From positions 186,001 through 250,000 of the forward strand of contig CAXKVF010000073.1 of assembly GCA_964057225.1 (NCBI GenBank): 64,000 bases of DNA, read 5' to 3'. The translations under genes and the position numbers were made by a program. Positions 50,246-64,000 of this stretch are shown piece by piece (the first letter of the stretch is position 1; the number at the start of each line of letters is the position of its first letter). This stretch comes from Auanema rhodensis (Eukaryota > Nematoda > Chromadorea > Rhabditida > Rhabditidae). The notes under the pieces were generated by a model. The model was not told the DNA's origin, made no database searches, and saw nothing but the letters and a program-made list of their open reading frames with translations.

Positions 50246-53200
50246 CATCACGTGTACATTTAATTAGCATAAATTAAAGTTCACGTAAGTTTCAAAGTCA
50301 TGGTTACCATGCACCAATATCAATAAAAATTTGTTTTTAGACTAATATGGACATGGGGAATCTAATTTTGAAAACCGCATCTCTTTATCTTTCACGTGAA
50401 GCGAGTTACATACCAAGAGCACATCACGTGTACATTTAATAAGCATAAATTAAAGTTCACGTAAATTTCAAAGTCATGGTTACCATGCACCAATATCAAT
50501 AAAAATTTGTTTTTAGACTAATATGGACATGGGGAATCTAATTTTGAAAACCGCATCTCTTTATCTTTCACGTGAAGCGAGTTACATACCAAGTGCACAT
50601 CACGTGTACATTTAATTAGCATAAATTAAAGTTCACGTAAATTTCAAAGTCATGGTTACCATGCACCAATATCAATAAAAATTTGTTTTTTGACTAATAT
50701 GGACATGGGGAATCTAATTTTGAAAACCGCATCTCTTTATCTTTCACGTGAAGCGAGTTACATACCAAGTGCACATCACGTGTACATTTAATTAGCATAA
50801 ATTAAAGTTCACGTAAATTTCAAAGTCATGGTTATCATGAACCAATATCAATAAAAATTTGTTTTTAGACTAATATGGACATGGGGAATCTAATTTTGAA
50901 AACCGCATCTCTTTATCTTTCACGTGAAGCGAGTTACATACCAAGTGCACATCACGTGTACATTTAATTAGCATAAATTAAAGTTCACGTAAATTTCAAA
51001 GTCATGGTTATCATGAACCAATATCAATAAAAATTTGTTTTTAGACTAATATGGACATGGGGAATCTAATTTTGAAAACCGCATCTCTTTATCTTTCACG
51101 TGAAGCGAGTTACATACCAAGTGCACATCACGTGTACATTTAATTAGCATAAATTAAAGTTCACGTAAATTTCAAAGTCATGGTTACCATGAACCAATAT
51201 CAATAAAAATTTGTTTTTAGACTAATATGGACATGGGGAATCAAATTTTGAAAACCGCATCTCTTTATCTTTCACGTGAAGCGAGTTACATACCAAGTGC
51301 ACATCACGTGTACATTTAATTAGCATAAATTAAAGTTCACGTAAATTTCAAAGTCATGGTTACCATGCACCAATATCAATAAAAATTTGTTTTTAGACTA
51401 ATATGGACATGGGGAATCTAATTTTGAAAACCGCATCTCTTTATCTTTCACGTGAAGCGAGTTACATACCAAGTGCACATCACGTGTACATTTAATTAGC
51501 ATAAATTAAAGTTCACGTAAATTTCAAAGTCATGGTTACCATGCACCAATATCAATAAAAATTTGTTTTTAGACTAATATGGACATGGGGAATCTAATTT
51601 TGAAAACCGCATCTCTTTATCTTTCACGTGAAGCGAGTTACATACCAAGTGCACATCACGTGTACATTTAATTAGCATGAATTAAAGTTCACGTAAATTT
51701 TAAAGTCATGGTTACCATGAACCAATATCAATAAAAATTTGTTTTTAGACTAATATGGACATGGGGAATCTAATTTTGAAAACCGCATCTCTTTATCTTT
51801 CACGTGAAGCGAGTTACATACCAAGTGCACATCACGTGTACATTTAATTAGCATAAATTAAAGTTCACGTAAATTTCAAAGTCATGGTTATCATGAACCA
51901 ATATCAATAAAAATTTGTTTTTAGACTAATATGGACATGGGGAATCTAATTTTGAAAACCGCATCTCTTTATCTTTCACGTGAAGCGAGTTACATACCAA
52001 GTGCACATCACGTGTACATTTAATTAGCATAAATTAAAGTTCACGTAAGTTTCAAAGTCATGGTTACCATGCACCAATATCAATAAAAATTTGTTTTTAG
52101 ACTAATATGGACATGGGGAATCTAATTTTGAAAACCGCATCTCTTTATCTTTCACGTGAAGCGAGTTACATACCAAGTGCACATCACGTGTACATTTAAT
52201 TAGCATAAATTAAAGTTCACGTAAATTTCAAAGTCATGGTTACCATGCACCAATATCAATAAAAATTTGTTTTTAGACTAATATGGACATGGGGAATCTA
52301 ATTTTGAAAACCGCATCTCTTTATCTTTCACGTGAAGCGAGTTACATACCAAGTGCACATCACGTGTACATTTAATTAGCATAAATTAAAGTTCACGTAA
52401 ATTTCAAAGTCATGGTTACCATGAACCAATATCAATAAAAATTTGTTTTTAGACTAATATGGACATGGGGAATCTAATTTTGAAAACCGCATCTCTTTAT
52501 CTTTCACGTGAAGCGAGTTACATACCAAGTGCACATCACGTGTACATTTAATTAGCATAAATTAAAGTTCACGTAAATTTCAAAGTCATGGTTACCATGC
52601 ACCAATATCAATAAAAATTTGTTTTTAGACTAATATGGACATGGGGAATCTAATTTTGAAAACCGCATCTCTTTATCTTTCACGTGAAGCGAGTTACATA
52701 CCAAGTGCACATCACGTGTACATTTAATTAGCATAAATTAAAGTTCACGTAAATTTCAAAGTCATGGTTACCATGCACCAATATCAATAAAAATTTGTTT
52801 TTAGACTAATATGGACATGGGGAATCTAATTTTGAAAACCGCATCTCTTTATCTTTCACGTGAAGCGAGTTACATACCAAGTGCACATCACGTGTAAATT
52901 TAATTAGCATAAATTAAAGTTCACGTAAATTTCAAAGTCATGGTTATCATGAACCAATATCAATAAAAATTTGTTTTTAGACTAATATGGACATGGGGAA
53001 TCTAATTTTGAAAACCGCATCTCTTTATCTTTCACGTGAAGCGAGTTACATACCAAGTGCACATCACGTGTACATTTAATTAGCATAAATTAAAGTTCAC
53101 GTAAATTTCAAAGTCATGGTTACCATGCACCAATATCAATAAAAATTTGTTTTTAGACTAATATGAACATGGGGAATCTAATTTTGAAAACCGCATCTCT

Positions 53201-54821
53201 TTATCTTTCACGTGAAGCGAGTTACATACCAAGTGCACATCACGTGTAAATTTAATTAGCATAAATTAAAGTTCACGTAAATTTCAAAGTCATGGTTATC
53301 ATGAACCAATATCAATAAAAATTTGTTTTTAGACTAATATGGACATGGGGAATCTAATTTTGAAAACCGCATCTCTTTATCTTTCACGTGAAGCGAGTTA
53401 CATACCAAGTGCACATCACGTGTACATTTAATTAGCATAAATTAAAGTTCACGTAAATTTCAAAGTCATGGTTACCATGCACCAATATCAATAAAAATTT
53501 GTTTTTAGACTAATATGGACATGGGGAATCTAATTTTGAAAACCGCATCTCTTTATCTTTCACGTGAAGCGAGTTACATACCAAGAGCACATCACGTGTA
53601 CATTTAATTAGCATAAATTAAAGTTCACGTAAATTTCAAAGTCATGGTTACCATGCACCAATATCAATAAAAATTTGTTTTTAGACTAATATGGACATGG
53701 GGAATCTAATTTTGAAAACCGCATCTCTTTATCTTTCACGTGAAGCGAGTTACATACCAAGTGCACATCACGTGTACATTTAATTAGCATAAATTAAAGT
53801 TCACGTAAATTTCAAAGTCATGGTTATCATGAACCAATATCAATAAAAATTTGTTTTTAGACTAATATGGACATGGGGAATCTAATTTTGAAAACCGCAT
53901 CTCTTTATCTTTCACGTGAAGCGAGTTACATACCAAGTGCACATCACGTGTACATTTAATTAGCATAAATTAAAGTTCACGTAAATTTCAAAGTCATGGT
54001 TACCATGAACCAGTATCAATAAAAGTTTGTTTTTAGACTAATATGGACATGGGGAATCAAATTTTGAAAACCGCATCTCTTTATCTTTCACGTGAAGCGA
54101 GTTACATACCAAGTGCACATCACGTGTACATTTAATTAGCATAAATTAAAGTTCACGTAAATTTCAAAGTCATGGTTATCATGAACCAATATAAATAAAA
54201 ATTTGTTTTTAGACTAATATGGACATGGGGAATCAAATTGTGAAAACCGCATCTCTTTATCTTTCACGTGAAGCGAGTTACATACCAAGTGCACATCACG
54301 TGTACATTTAATTAGCATAAATTAAAGTTCACGTAAATTTCAAAGTCATGGTTACCATGAACCAATATCAATAAAAATTTGTTTTTAGACTAATATGAAC
54401 ATGGGGAATCTAATTTTGAAAACCGCATCTCTTTATCTTTCACGTGAAGCGAGTTACATACCAAGTGCACATCACGTGTACATTTAATAAGCATAAATTA
54501 AAGTTCACGTAAATTTCAAAGTCATGGTTATCATGAACCAATATCAATAAAAATTTGTTTTTAGACTAATATGGACATGAGGAATCTAATTTTGAAAACC
54601 GCATCTCTTTATCTTTCACGTGAAGCGAGTTACATACCAAGTGCACATCACGTGTACATTTAATTAGCATAAATTAAAGTTCACGTAAATTTCAAAGTCA
54701 TGGTTACCATGAACCAATATCAATAAAAATTTGTTTTTAGACTAATATGGACATGGGGAATCTAATTTTGAAAACCGCATCTCTTTATCTTTCACGTGAA
54801 GCGAGTTACATACCAAGTGCA
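50246..54821. repeat. 28-monomer HOR, copy 2 (26 monomers)
   Basis: Aligned with 45318 onward at +4928 up to 53584, then at +4752 (CCAGTATC 49261 to 54013), so one monomer was lost between 53590 and 53942. The copy breaks off at 54822, where CATGAACTAATATC appears instead. Confidence 0.88.
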
Positions 54822-57800
54822 CATCACGTGTACATTTAATTAGCATAAATTAAAGTTCACGTAAATTTCAAAGTCATGGTTACCATGAACTAATATCAAT
54901 GAAAATTTGTTTTTAGACTAATATGGACATGGGGAATCTAATTTTGAAAACCGCATCTCTTTATCTTTCACGTGAAGCGAGTTACATACCAAGTGCTCAT
55001 CACGTGTACATTTAATTAGCATAAATTAAAGTTCACGTAAATTTCAAAGTCATGGTTACCATGAACCAATATCAATAAAAATTTGTTTTTAGACTAATAT
55101 GGACATGGGGAATCAAATTTTGAAAACCGCATCTCTTTATCTTTCACGTGAAGCGAGTTACATACCAAGTGCACATCACGTGTACATTTAATTAGCATAA
55201 ATTAAAGTTCACGTAAATTTCAAAGTCATGGTTACCATGCACCAATATCAATAAAAATTTGTTTTTAGACTAATATGGACATGGGGAATCTAATTTTGAA
55301 AACCGCATCTCTTTATCTTTCACGTGAAGCGAGTTACATACCAAGTGCACATCACGTGTACATTTAATTAGCATAAATTAAAGTTCACGTAAATTTCAAA
55401 GTCATGGTTACCATGCACCAATATCAATAAAAATTTGTTTTTAGACTAATATGGACATGGGGAATCTAATTTTGAAAACCGCATCTCTTTATCTTTCACG
55501 TGAAGCGAGTTACATACCAAGTGCACATCACGTGTACATTTAATTAGCATGAATTAAAGTTCACGTAAATTTTAAAGTCATGGTTACCATGAACCAATAT
55601 CAATAAAAATTTGTTTTTAGACTAATATGGACATGGGGAATCTAATTTTGAAAACCGCATCTCTTTATCTTTCACGTGAAGCGAGTTACATACCAAGTGC
55701 ACATCACGTGTACATTTAATTAGCATAAATTAAAGTTCACGTAAATTTCAAAGTCATGGTTACCATGCACCAATATCAATAAAAATTTGTTTTTAGACTA
55801 ATATGGACATGGGGAATCTAATTTTGAAAACCGCATCTCTTTATCTTTCACGTGAAGCGAGTTACATACCAAGTGCACATCACGTGTAAATTTAATTAGC
55901 ATAAATTAAAGTTCACGTAAATTTCAAAGTCATGGTTATCATGAACCAATATCAATAAAAATTTGTTTTTAGACTAATATGGACATGAGGAATCTAATTT
56001 TGAAAACCGCATCTCTTTATCTTTCACGTGAAGCGAGTTACATACCAAGTGCACATCACGTGTACATTTAATTAGCATAAATTAAAGTTCACGTAAATTT
56101 CAAAGTCATGGTTACCATGCACCAATATCAATAAAAATTTGTTTTTAGACTAATATGAACATGGGGAATCTAATTTTGAAAACCGCATCTCTTTATCTTT
56201 CACGTGAAGCGAGTTACATACCAAGTGCACATCACGTGTAAATTTAATTAGCATAAATTAAAGTTCACGTAAATTTCAAAGTCATGGTTATCATGAACCA
56301 ATATCAATAAAAATTTGTTTTTAGACTAATATAGACATGGGGAATCTAATTTTGAAAACCGCATCTCTTTATCTTTCACGTGAAGCGAGTTACATACCAA
56401 GTGCACATCACGTGTACATTTAATTAGCATAAATTAAAGTTCACGTAAATTTCAAAGTCATGGTTACCATGCACCAATATCAATAAAAATTTGTTTTTAG
56501 ACTAATATGGACATGGGGAATCTAATTTTGAAAACCGCATCTCTTTATCTTTCACGTGAAGCGAGTTACATACCAAGTGCACATCACGTGTACATTTAAT
56601 TAGCATAAATTAAAGTTCACGTAAATTTCAAAGTCATGGTTACCATGCACCAATATCAATAAAAATTTGTTTTTAGACTAATATGGACATGGGGAATCTA
56701 ATTTTGAAAACCGCATCTCTTTATCTTTCACGTGAAGCGAGTTACATACCAAGTGCACATCACGTGTACATTTAATTAGCATAAATTAAAGTTCACGTAA
56801 ATTTCAAAGTCATGGTTATCATGAACCAATATCAATAAAAATTTGTTTTTAGACTAATATGGACATGGGGAATCTAATTTTGAAAACCGCATCTCTTTAT
56901 CTTTCACGTGAAGCGAGTTACATACCAAGTGCACATCACGTGTACATTTAATTAGCATAAATTAAAGTTCACGTAAATTTCAAAGTCATGGTTACCATGA
57001 ACCAGTATCAATAAAAGTTTGTTTTTAGACTAATATGGACATGGGGAATCAAATTTTGAAAACCGCATCTCTTTATCTTTCACGTGAAGCGAGTTACATA
57101 CCAAGTGCACATCACGTGTACATTTAATTAGCATAAATTAAAGTTCACGTAAATTTCAAAGTCATGGTTATCATGAACCAATATAAATAAAAATTTGTTT
57201 TTAGACTAATATGGACATGGGGAATCAAATTGTGAAAACCGCATCTCTTTATCTTTCACGTGAAGCGAGTTACATACCAAGTGCACATCACGTGTACATT
57301 TAATTAGCATAAATTAAAGTTCACGTAAATTTCAAAGTCATGGTTACCATGAACCAATATCAATAAAAATTTGTTTTTAGACTAATATGAACATGGGGAA
57401 TCTAATTTTGAGAACCGCATCTCTTTATCTTTCACGTGAAGCGAGTTACATACCAAGTGCACATCACGTGTACATTTAATAAGCATAAATTAAAGTTCAC
57501 GTAAATTTCAAAGTCATGGTTATCATGAACCAATATCAATAAAAATTTGTTTTTAGACTAATATGGACATGGGGAATCTAATTTTGAAAACCGCATCTCT
57601 TTATCTTTCACGTGAAGCGAGTTACATACCAAGTGCACATCACGTGTACATTTAATTAGCATAAATTAAAGTTCACGTAAATTTCAAAGTCATGGTTACC
57701 ATGAACCAATATCAATAAAAATTTGTTTTTAGACTAATATGGACATGGGGAATCAAATTGTGAAAACCGCATCTCTTTATCTTTCACGTGAAGCGAGTTA

Positions 57801-60800
57801 CATACCAAGTGCACATCACGTGTACATTTAATTAGCATAAATTAAAGTTCACGTAAATTTCAAAGTCATGGTTACCATGAACCAGTATCAATAAAAGTTT
57901 GTTTTTAGACTAATATGGACATGGGGAATCAAATTTTGAAAACCGCATCTCTTTATCTTTCACGTGAAGCGAGTTACATACCAAGTGCACATCACGTGTA
58001 CATTTAATTAGCATAAATTAAAGTTCACGTAAATTTCAAAGTCATGGTTATCATGAACCAATATAAATAAAAATTTGTTTTTAGACTAATATGGACATGG
58101 GGAATCAAATTGTGAAAACCGCATCTCTTTATCTTTCACGTGAAGCGAGTTACATACCAAGTGCACATCACGTGTACATTTAATTAGCATAAATTAAAGT
58201 TCACGTAAATTTCAAAGTCATGGTTACCATGAACCAATATCAATAAAAATTTGTTTTTAGACTAATATGGACATGGGGAATCTAATTTTGAAAACCGCAT
58301 CTCTTTATCTTTCACGTGAAGCGAGTTACATACCAAGTGCACATCACGTGTACATTTAATTAGCATAAATTAAAGTTCACGTAAATTTCAAAGTCATGGT
58401 TATCATGAACCAATATCAATAAAAATTTGTTTTTAGACTAATATGGACATGGGGAATCTAATTTTGAAAACCGCATCTCTTTATCTTTCACGTGAAGCGA
58501 GTTACATACCAAGTGCACATCACGTGTACATTTAATTAGCATAAATTAAAGTTCACGTAAATTTCAAAGTCATGGTTATCATGAACCAATATAAATAAAA
58601 ATTTGTTTTTAGACTAATATGGACATGGGGAATCAAATTGTGAAAACCGCATCTCTTTATCTTTCACGTGAAGCGAGTTACATACCAAGTGCACATCACG
58701 TGTACATTTAATTAGCATAAATTAAAGTTCACGTAAATTTCAAAGTCATGGTTACCATGAACCAATATCAATAAAAATTTGTTTTTAGACTAATATGGAC
58801 ATGGGGAATCTAATTTTGAAAACCGCATCTCTTTATCTTTCACGTGAAGCGAGTTACATACCAAGTGCACATCACGTGTACATTTAATTAGCATAAATTA
58901 AAGTTCACGTAAATTTCAAAGTCATGGTTATCATGAACCAATATCAATAAAAATTTGTTTTTAGACTAATATGGACATGGGGAATCTAATTTTGAAAACC
59001 GCATCTCTTTATCTTTCACGTGAAGCGAGTTACATACCAAGTGCACATCACGTGTACATTTAATTAGCATAAATTAAAGTTCACGTAAATTTCAAAGTCA
59101 TGGTTACCATGAACCAATATCAATAAAAATTTGTTTTTAGACTAATATGGACATGGGGAATCAAATTGTGAAAACCGCATCTCTTTATCTTTCACGTGAA
59201 GCGAGTTACATACCAAGTGCACATCACGTGTACATTTAATTAGCATAAATTAAAGTTCACGTAAATTTCAAAGTCATGGTTACCATGAACCAGTATCAAT
59301 AAAAGTTTGTTTTTAGACTAATATGGACATGGGGAATCAAATTTTGAAAACCGCATCTCTTTATCTTTCACGTGAAGCGAGTTACATACCAAGTGCACAT
59401 CACGTGTACATTTAATTAGCATAAATTAAAGTTCACGTAAATTTCAAAGTCATGGTTATCATGAACCAATATAAATAAAAATTTGTTTTTAGACTAATAT
59501 GGACATGGGGAATCAAATTGTGAAAACCGCATCTCTTTATCTTTCACGTGAAGCGAGTTACATACCAAGTGCACATCACGTGTACATTTAATTAGCATAA
59601 ATTAAAGTTCACGTAAATTTCAAAGTCATGGTTACCATGAACCAATATCAATAAAAATTTGTTTTTAGACTAATATGAACATGGGGAATCTAATTTTGAG
59701 AACCGCATCTCTTTATCTTTCACGTGAAGCGAGTTACATACCAAGTGCACATCACGTGTACATTTAATAAGCATAAATTAAAGTTCACGTAAATTTCAAA
59801 GTCATGGTTATCATGAACCAATATCAATAAAAATTTGTTTTTAGACTAATATGGACATGGGGAATCTAATTTTGAAAACCGCATCTCTTTATCTTTCACG
59901 TGAAGCGAGTTACATACCAAGTGCACATCACGTGTACATTTAATTAGCATAAATTAAAGTTCACGTAAATTTCAAAGTCATGGTTACCATGAACCAATAT
60001 CAATAAAAATTTGTTTTTAGACTAATATGGACATGGGGAATCTAATTTTGAAAACCGCATCTCTTTATCTTTCACGTGAAGCGAGTTACATACCAAGTGC
60101 ACATCACGTGTACATTTAATTAGCATAAATTAAAGTTCACGTAAATTTCAAAGTCATGGTTACCATGAACTAATATCAATAAAAATTTGTTTTTAGACTA
60201 ATATGGACATGGGGAATCTAATTTTGAAAACCGCATCTCTTTATCTTTCACGTGAAGCGAGTTACATACCAAGTGCTCATCACGTGTACATTTAATTAGC
60301 ATAAATTAAAGTTCACGTAAATTTCAAAGTCATGGTTACCATGAACCAATATCAATAAAAATTTGTTTTTGGACTAATATGGACATGGGGAATCAAATTT
60401 TGAAAACCGCATCTCTTTATCTTTCACGTGAAGCGAGTTACATACCAAGTGCACATCACGTGTACATTTAATTAGCATAAATTAAAGTTCACGTAAATTT
60501 CAAAGTCATGGTTATCATGAACCAATATAAATAAAAATTTGTTTTTAGACTAATATGGACATGGGGAATCAAATTGTGAAAACCGCATCTCTTTATCTTT
60601 CACGTGAAGCGAGTTACATACCAAGTGCACATCACGTGTACATTTAATTAGCATAAATTAAAGTTCACGTAAATTTCAAAGTCATGGTTACCATGAACCA
60701 ATATCAATAAAAATTTGTTTTTAGACTAATATGAACATGGGGAATCTAATTTTGAGAACCGCATCTCTTTATCTTTCACGTGAAGCGAGTTACATACCAA

Positions 60801-61157
60801 GTGCACATCACGTGTACATTTAATAAGCATAAATTAAAGTTCACGTAAATTTCAAAGTCATGGTTATCATGAACCAATATCAATAAAAATTTGTTTTTAG
60901 ACTAATATGGACATGGGGAATCTAATTTTGAAAACCGCATCTCTTTATCTTTCACGTGAAGCGAGTTACATACCAAGTGCACATCACGTGTACATTTAAT
61001 TAGCATAAATTAAAGTTCACGTAAATTTCAAAGTCATGGTTACCATGAACCAATATCAATAAAAATTTGTTTTTAGACTAATATGGACATGGGGAATCTA
61101 ATTTTGAAAACCGCATCTCTTTATCTTTCACGTGAAGCGAGTTACATACCAAGTGCA
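54822..61157. repeat. Rapidly reshuffled satellite segment (36 monomers)
   Basis: Sub-blocks headed by CCAGTATC (56934, 57814, 59222) then ATATAAATAAAA/AAATTGTG repeat at 880- and 1408-base spacings. A six-monomer unit (1056 bp) spans CATGAACTAATATC at 60171 and 61227. TAATAAGC plus TATCATGAACC monomers follow ATATGAACATGG/TTTTGAGAACC monomers each time (57286, 59574, 60630). No gene is present. Confidence 0.85.
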
Positions 61158-62565
61158 CATCACGTGTACATTTAATTAGCATAAATTAAAGTTCACGTAA
61201 ATTTCAAAGTCATGGTTACCATGAACTAATATCAATAAAAATTTGTTTTTAGACTAATATGGACATGGGGAATCTAATTTTGAAAACCGCATCTCTTTAT
61301 CTTTCACGTGAAGCGAGTTACATACCAAGTGCTCATCACGTGTACATTTAATTAGCATAAATTAAAGTTCACGTAAATTTCAAAGTCATGGTTACCATGA
61401 ACCAATATCAATAAAAATTTGTTTTTAGACTAATATGGACATGGGGAATCAAATTTTGAAAACCGCATCTCTTTATCTTTCACGTGAAGCGAGTTACATA
61501 CCAAGTGCACATCACGTGTACATTTAATTAGCATAAATTAAAGTTCACGTAAATTTCAAAGTCATGGTTACCATGCACCAATATCAATAAAAATTTGTTT
61601 TTAGACTAATATGGACATGGGGAATCTAATTTTGAAAACCGCATCTCTTTATCTTTCACGTGAAGCGAGTTACATACCAAGTGCACATCACGTGTACATT
61701 TAATTAGCATGAATTAAAGTTCACGTAAATTTTAAAGTCATGGTTACCATGAACCAATATCAATAAAAATTTGTTTTTAGACTAATATGGACATGGGGAA
61801 TCTAATTTTGAAAACCGCATCTCTTTATCTTTCACGTGAAGCGAGTTACATACCAAGTGCACATCACGTGTACATTTAATTAGCATACATTAAAGTTCAC
61901 GTAAATTTCAAAGTCATGGTTATCATGAACCAATATCAATAAAAATTTGTTTTTAGACTAATATGGACATGGGGAATCTAATTTTGAAAACCGCATCTCT
62001 TTATCTTTCACGTGAAGCGAGTTACATACCAAGTGCACATCACGTGTACATTTAATTAGCATAAATTAAAGTTCACGTAAGTTTCAAAGTCATGGTTACC
62101 ATGCACCAATATCAATAAAAATTTGTTTTTAGACTAATATGGACATGGGGAATCAAATTGTGAAAACCGCATCTCTTTATCTTTCACGTGAAGCGAGTTA
62201 CATACCAAGTGCACATCACGTGTAAATTTAATTAGCATAAATTAAAGTTCACGTAAATTTCAAAGTCATGGTTATCATGAACCAATATCAATAAAAATTT
62301 GTTTTTAGACTAATATGGACATGGGGAATCTAATTTTGAAAACCGCATCTCTTTATCTTTCACGTGAAGCGAGTTACATACCAAGTGCACATCACGTGTA
62401 CATTTAATTAGCATAAATTAAAGTTCACGTAAATTTCAAAGTCATGGTTACCATGAACCAATATCAATAAAAATTTGTTTTTAGACTAATATGGACATGG
62501 GGAATCTAATTTTGAAAACCGCATCTCTTTATCTTTCACGTGAAGCGAGTTACATACCAAGTGCA
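61158..62565. repeat. 8-monomer HOR, copy 1 (1408 bp)
   Basis: Order: CATGAACTAATATC, AATCAAATT, CATGCACC, GCATGAATT/TTTTAAAG, GCATACATT, GTAAGTTTC/AAATTGTG, GTGTAAATTT/TATCATGAACC, CATGAACC. Confidence 0.9.
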
Positions 62566-63973
62566 CATCACGTGTACATTTAATTAGCATAAATTAAAGT
62601 TCACGTAAATTTCAAAGTCATGGTTACCATGAACTAATATCAATAAAAATTTGTTTTTAGACTAATATGGACATGGGGAATCTAATTTTGAAAACCGCAT
62701 CTCTTTATCTTTCACGTGAAGCGAGTTACATACCAAGTGCTCATCACGTGTACATTTAATTAGCATAAATTAAAGTTCACGTAAATTTCAAAGTCATGGT
62801 TACCATGAACCAATATCAATAAAAATTTGTTTTTAGACTAATATGGACATGGGGAATCAAATTTTGAAAACCGCATCTCTTTATCTTTCACGTGAAGCGA
62901 GTTACATACCAAGTGCACATCACGTGTACATTTAATTAGCATAAATTAAAGTTCACGTAAATTTCAAAGTCATGGTTACCATGCACCAATATCAATAAAA
63001 ATTTGTTTTTAGACTAATATGGACATGGGGAATCTAATTTTGAAAACCGCATCTCTTTATCTTTCACGTGAAGCGAGTTACATACCAAGTGCACATCACG
63101 TGTACATTTAATTAGCATGAATTAAAGTTCACGTAAATTTTAAAGTCATGGTTACCATGAACCAATATCAATAAAAATTTGTTTTTAGACTAATATGGAC
63201 ATGGGGAATCTAATTTTGAAAACCGCATCTCTTTATCTTTCACGTGAAGCGAGTTACATACCAAGTGCACATCACGTGTACATTTAATTAGCATACATTA
63301 AAGTTCACGTAAATTTCAAAGTCATGGTTATCATGAACCAATATCAATAAAAATTTGTTTTTAGACTAATATGGACATGGGGAATCTAATTTTGAAAACC
63401 GCATCTCTTTATCTTTCACGTGAAGCGAGTTACATACCAAGTGCACATCACGTGTACATTTAATTAGCATAAATTAAAGTTCACGTAAGTTTCAAAGTCA
63501 TGGTTACCATGCACCAATATCAATAAAAATTTGTTTTTAGACTAATATGGACATGGGGAATCAAATTGTGAAAACCGCATCTCTTTATCTTTCACGTGAA
63601 GCGAGTTACATACCAAGTGCACATCACGTGTAAATTTAATTAGCATAAATTAAAGTTCACGTAAATTTCAAAGTCATGGTTATCATGAACCAATATCAAT
63701 AAAAATTTGTTTTTAGACTAATATGGACATGGGGAATCTAATTTTGAAAACCGCATCTCTTTATCTTTCACGTGAAGCGAGTTACATACCAAGTGCACAT
63801 CACGTGTACATTTAATTAGCATAAATTAAAGTTCACGTAAATTTCAAAGTCATGGTTACCATGCACCAATATCAATAAAAATTTGTTTTTAGACTAATAT
63901 GAACATGGGGAATCTAATTTTGAAAACCGCATCTCTTTATCTTTCACGTGAAGCGAGTTACATACCAAGTGCA
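62566..63973. repeat. 8-monomer HOR, copy 2 (1408 bp)
   Basis: Repeats 61158-62565 for seven monomers (GCATACATT at 61883 and 63291). The eighth is a different monomer (CATGCACC, ATATGAACATGG), so the next exchange junction lies here. A GTGTAAATTT monomer then begins at 63974 and leaves the window. Confidence 0.88.
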
Positions 63974-64000
63974 CATCACGTGTAAATTTAATTAGCATAA

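Larger units (their letters stand above)
7668..64000. repeat. 176-bp satellite array, block 3 (main array)
   Basis: 320 complete monomers follow the 16-base remnant. Monomer starts run 7684 + 176n up to 31444; two monomers (31444 and 33365) are 161 bp; from 33526 the 176-bp spacing holds to 63974, where a 27-base partial monomer ends the window. Each monomer has CACGTG at bases 4-9 and 148-153, CACGT at 37-41, and an inverted repeat CATGGT-T-ACCATG at 54-66. Common variant bases are 12, 26, 62, 67, 80, 84, 118, 119, 123 and 124. There is no long ORF in any frame, and nothing but satellite is present. Confidence 0.98.

Noticed and set aside
1-64000. CRISPR array
   Set aside because: Repeats are 176 bp, directly abutting, with no unique spacers, and the context is eukaryotic.
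1-64000. Telomeric or rDNA repeats, tRNA genes
   Set aside because: No TTAGG/TTAGGG-type arrays, no rRNA-like GC-rich segment and no cloverleaf candidate were seen.

Overview
The window is almost entirely one satellite DNA array. A 176-bp monomer (about 32% G+C by hand count) repeats head to tail, always in the same orientation, from base 1 to base 64000. I count 339 uninterrupted monomers plus two split by insertions, and the array runs off both ends. There are no conventional host genes, rRNA, tRNA or CRISPR array. The host is a eukaryote: a homogenised satellite with higher-order structure, plus an LTR-retrotransposon relic whose primer-binding site fits a eukaryotic tRNA-Pro 3' end. An invertebrate animal is my best guess, but nothing here fixes the species.

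Layout: 1-1045 satellite; 1046-2527 retrotransposon relic (LTR, leader with a short gag-like ORF, LTR); 2528-5172 satellite; 5173-7667 the same relic in an expanded form (LTR, leader/ORF, LTR, leader/ORF, LTR); 7668-64000 unbroken satellite. Both relics sit at the same base of the monomer, are flanked by the same TTACA(T) duplication, and have matching monomer series downstream. They are best read as one original integration later duplicated with its flanks, after which LTR-LTR recombination changed the internal copy number. An uninterrupted version of the site survives at 12596-12601.

The satellite is a mosaic of higher-order repeats (HORs) traceable through shared single-base variants: a 14-monomer family (2464 bp, 7684-15251), a 26/24-monomer family (4576/4224 bp, 17188-30211), an 11-monomer family (1921 bp, 31444-35285), another 14-monomer pair (34934-39509), a 28-monomer pair (4928 bp, 45318-54821) and an 8-monomer pair (1408 bp, 61158-63973), with shorter nested duplications between them.

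Apart from the two insertions, the only length change detected is one 15-bp deletion, present twice because its HOR was copied; it removes the monomer's 13-bp inverted repeat plus one base on each side. Each monomer carries two CACGTG palindromes and a third CACGT box, which makes it a candidate for sequence-specific protein binding. The only coding potential is three identical 66-codon ORFs in the relics: the truncated start of a gag-like protein running into LTR sequence. I see no new enzymatic or defence system; the interest lies in array evolution, the captured retroelement and the motif content of the monomer.
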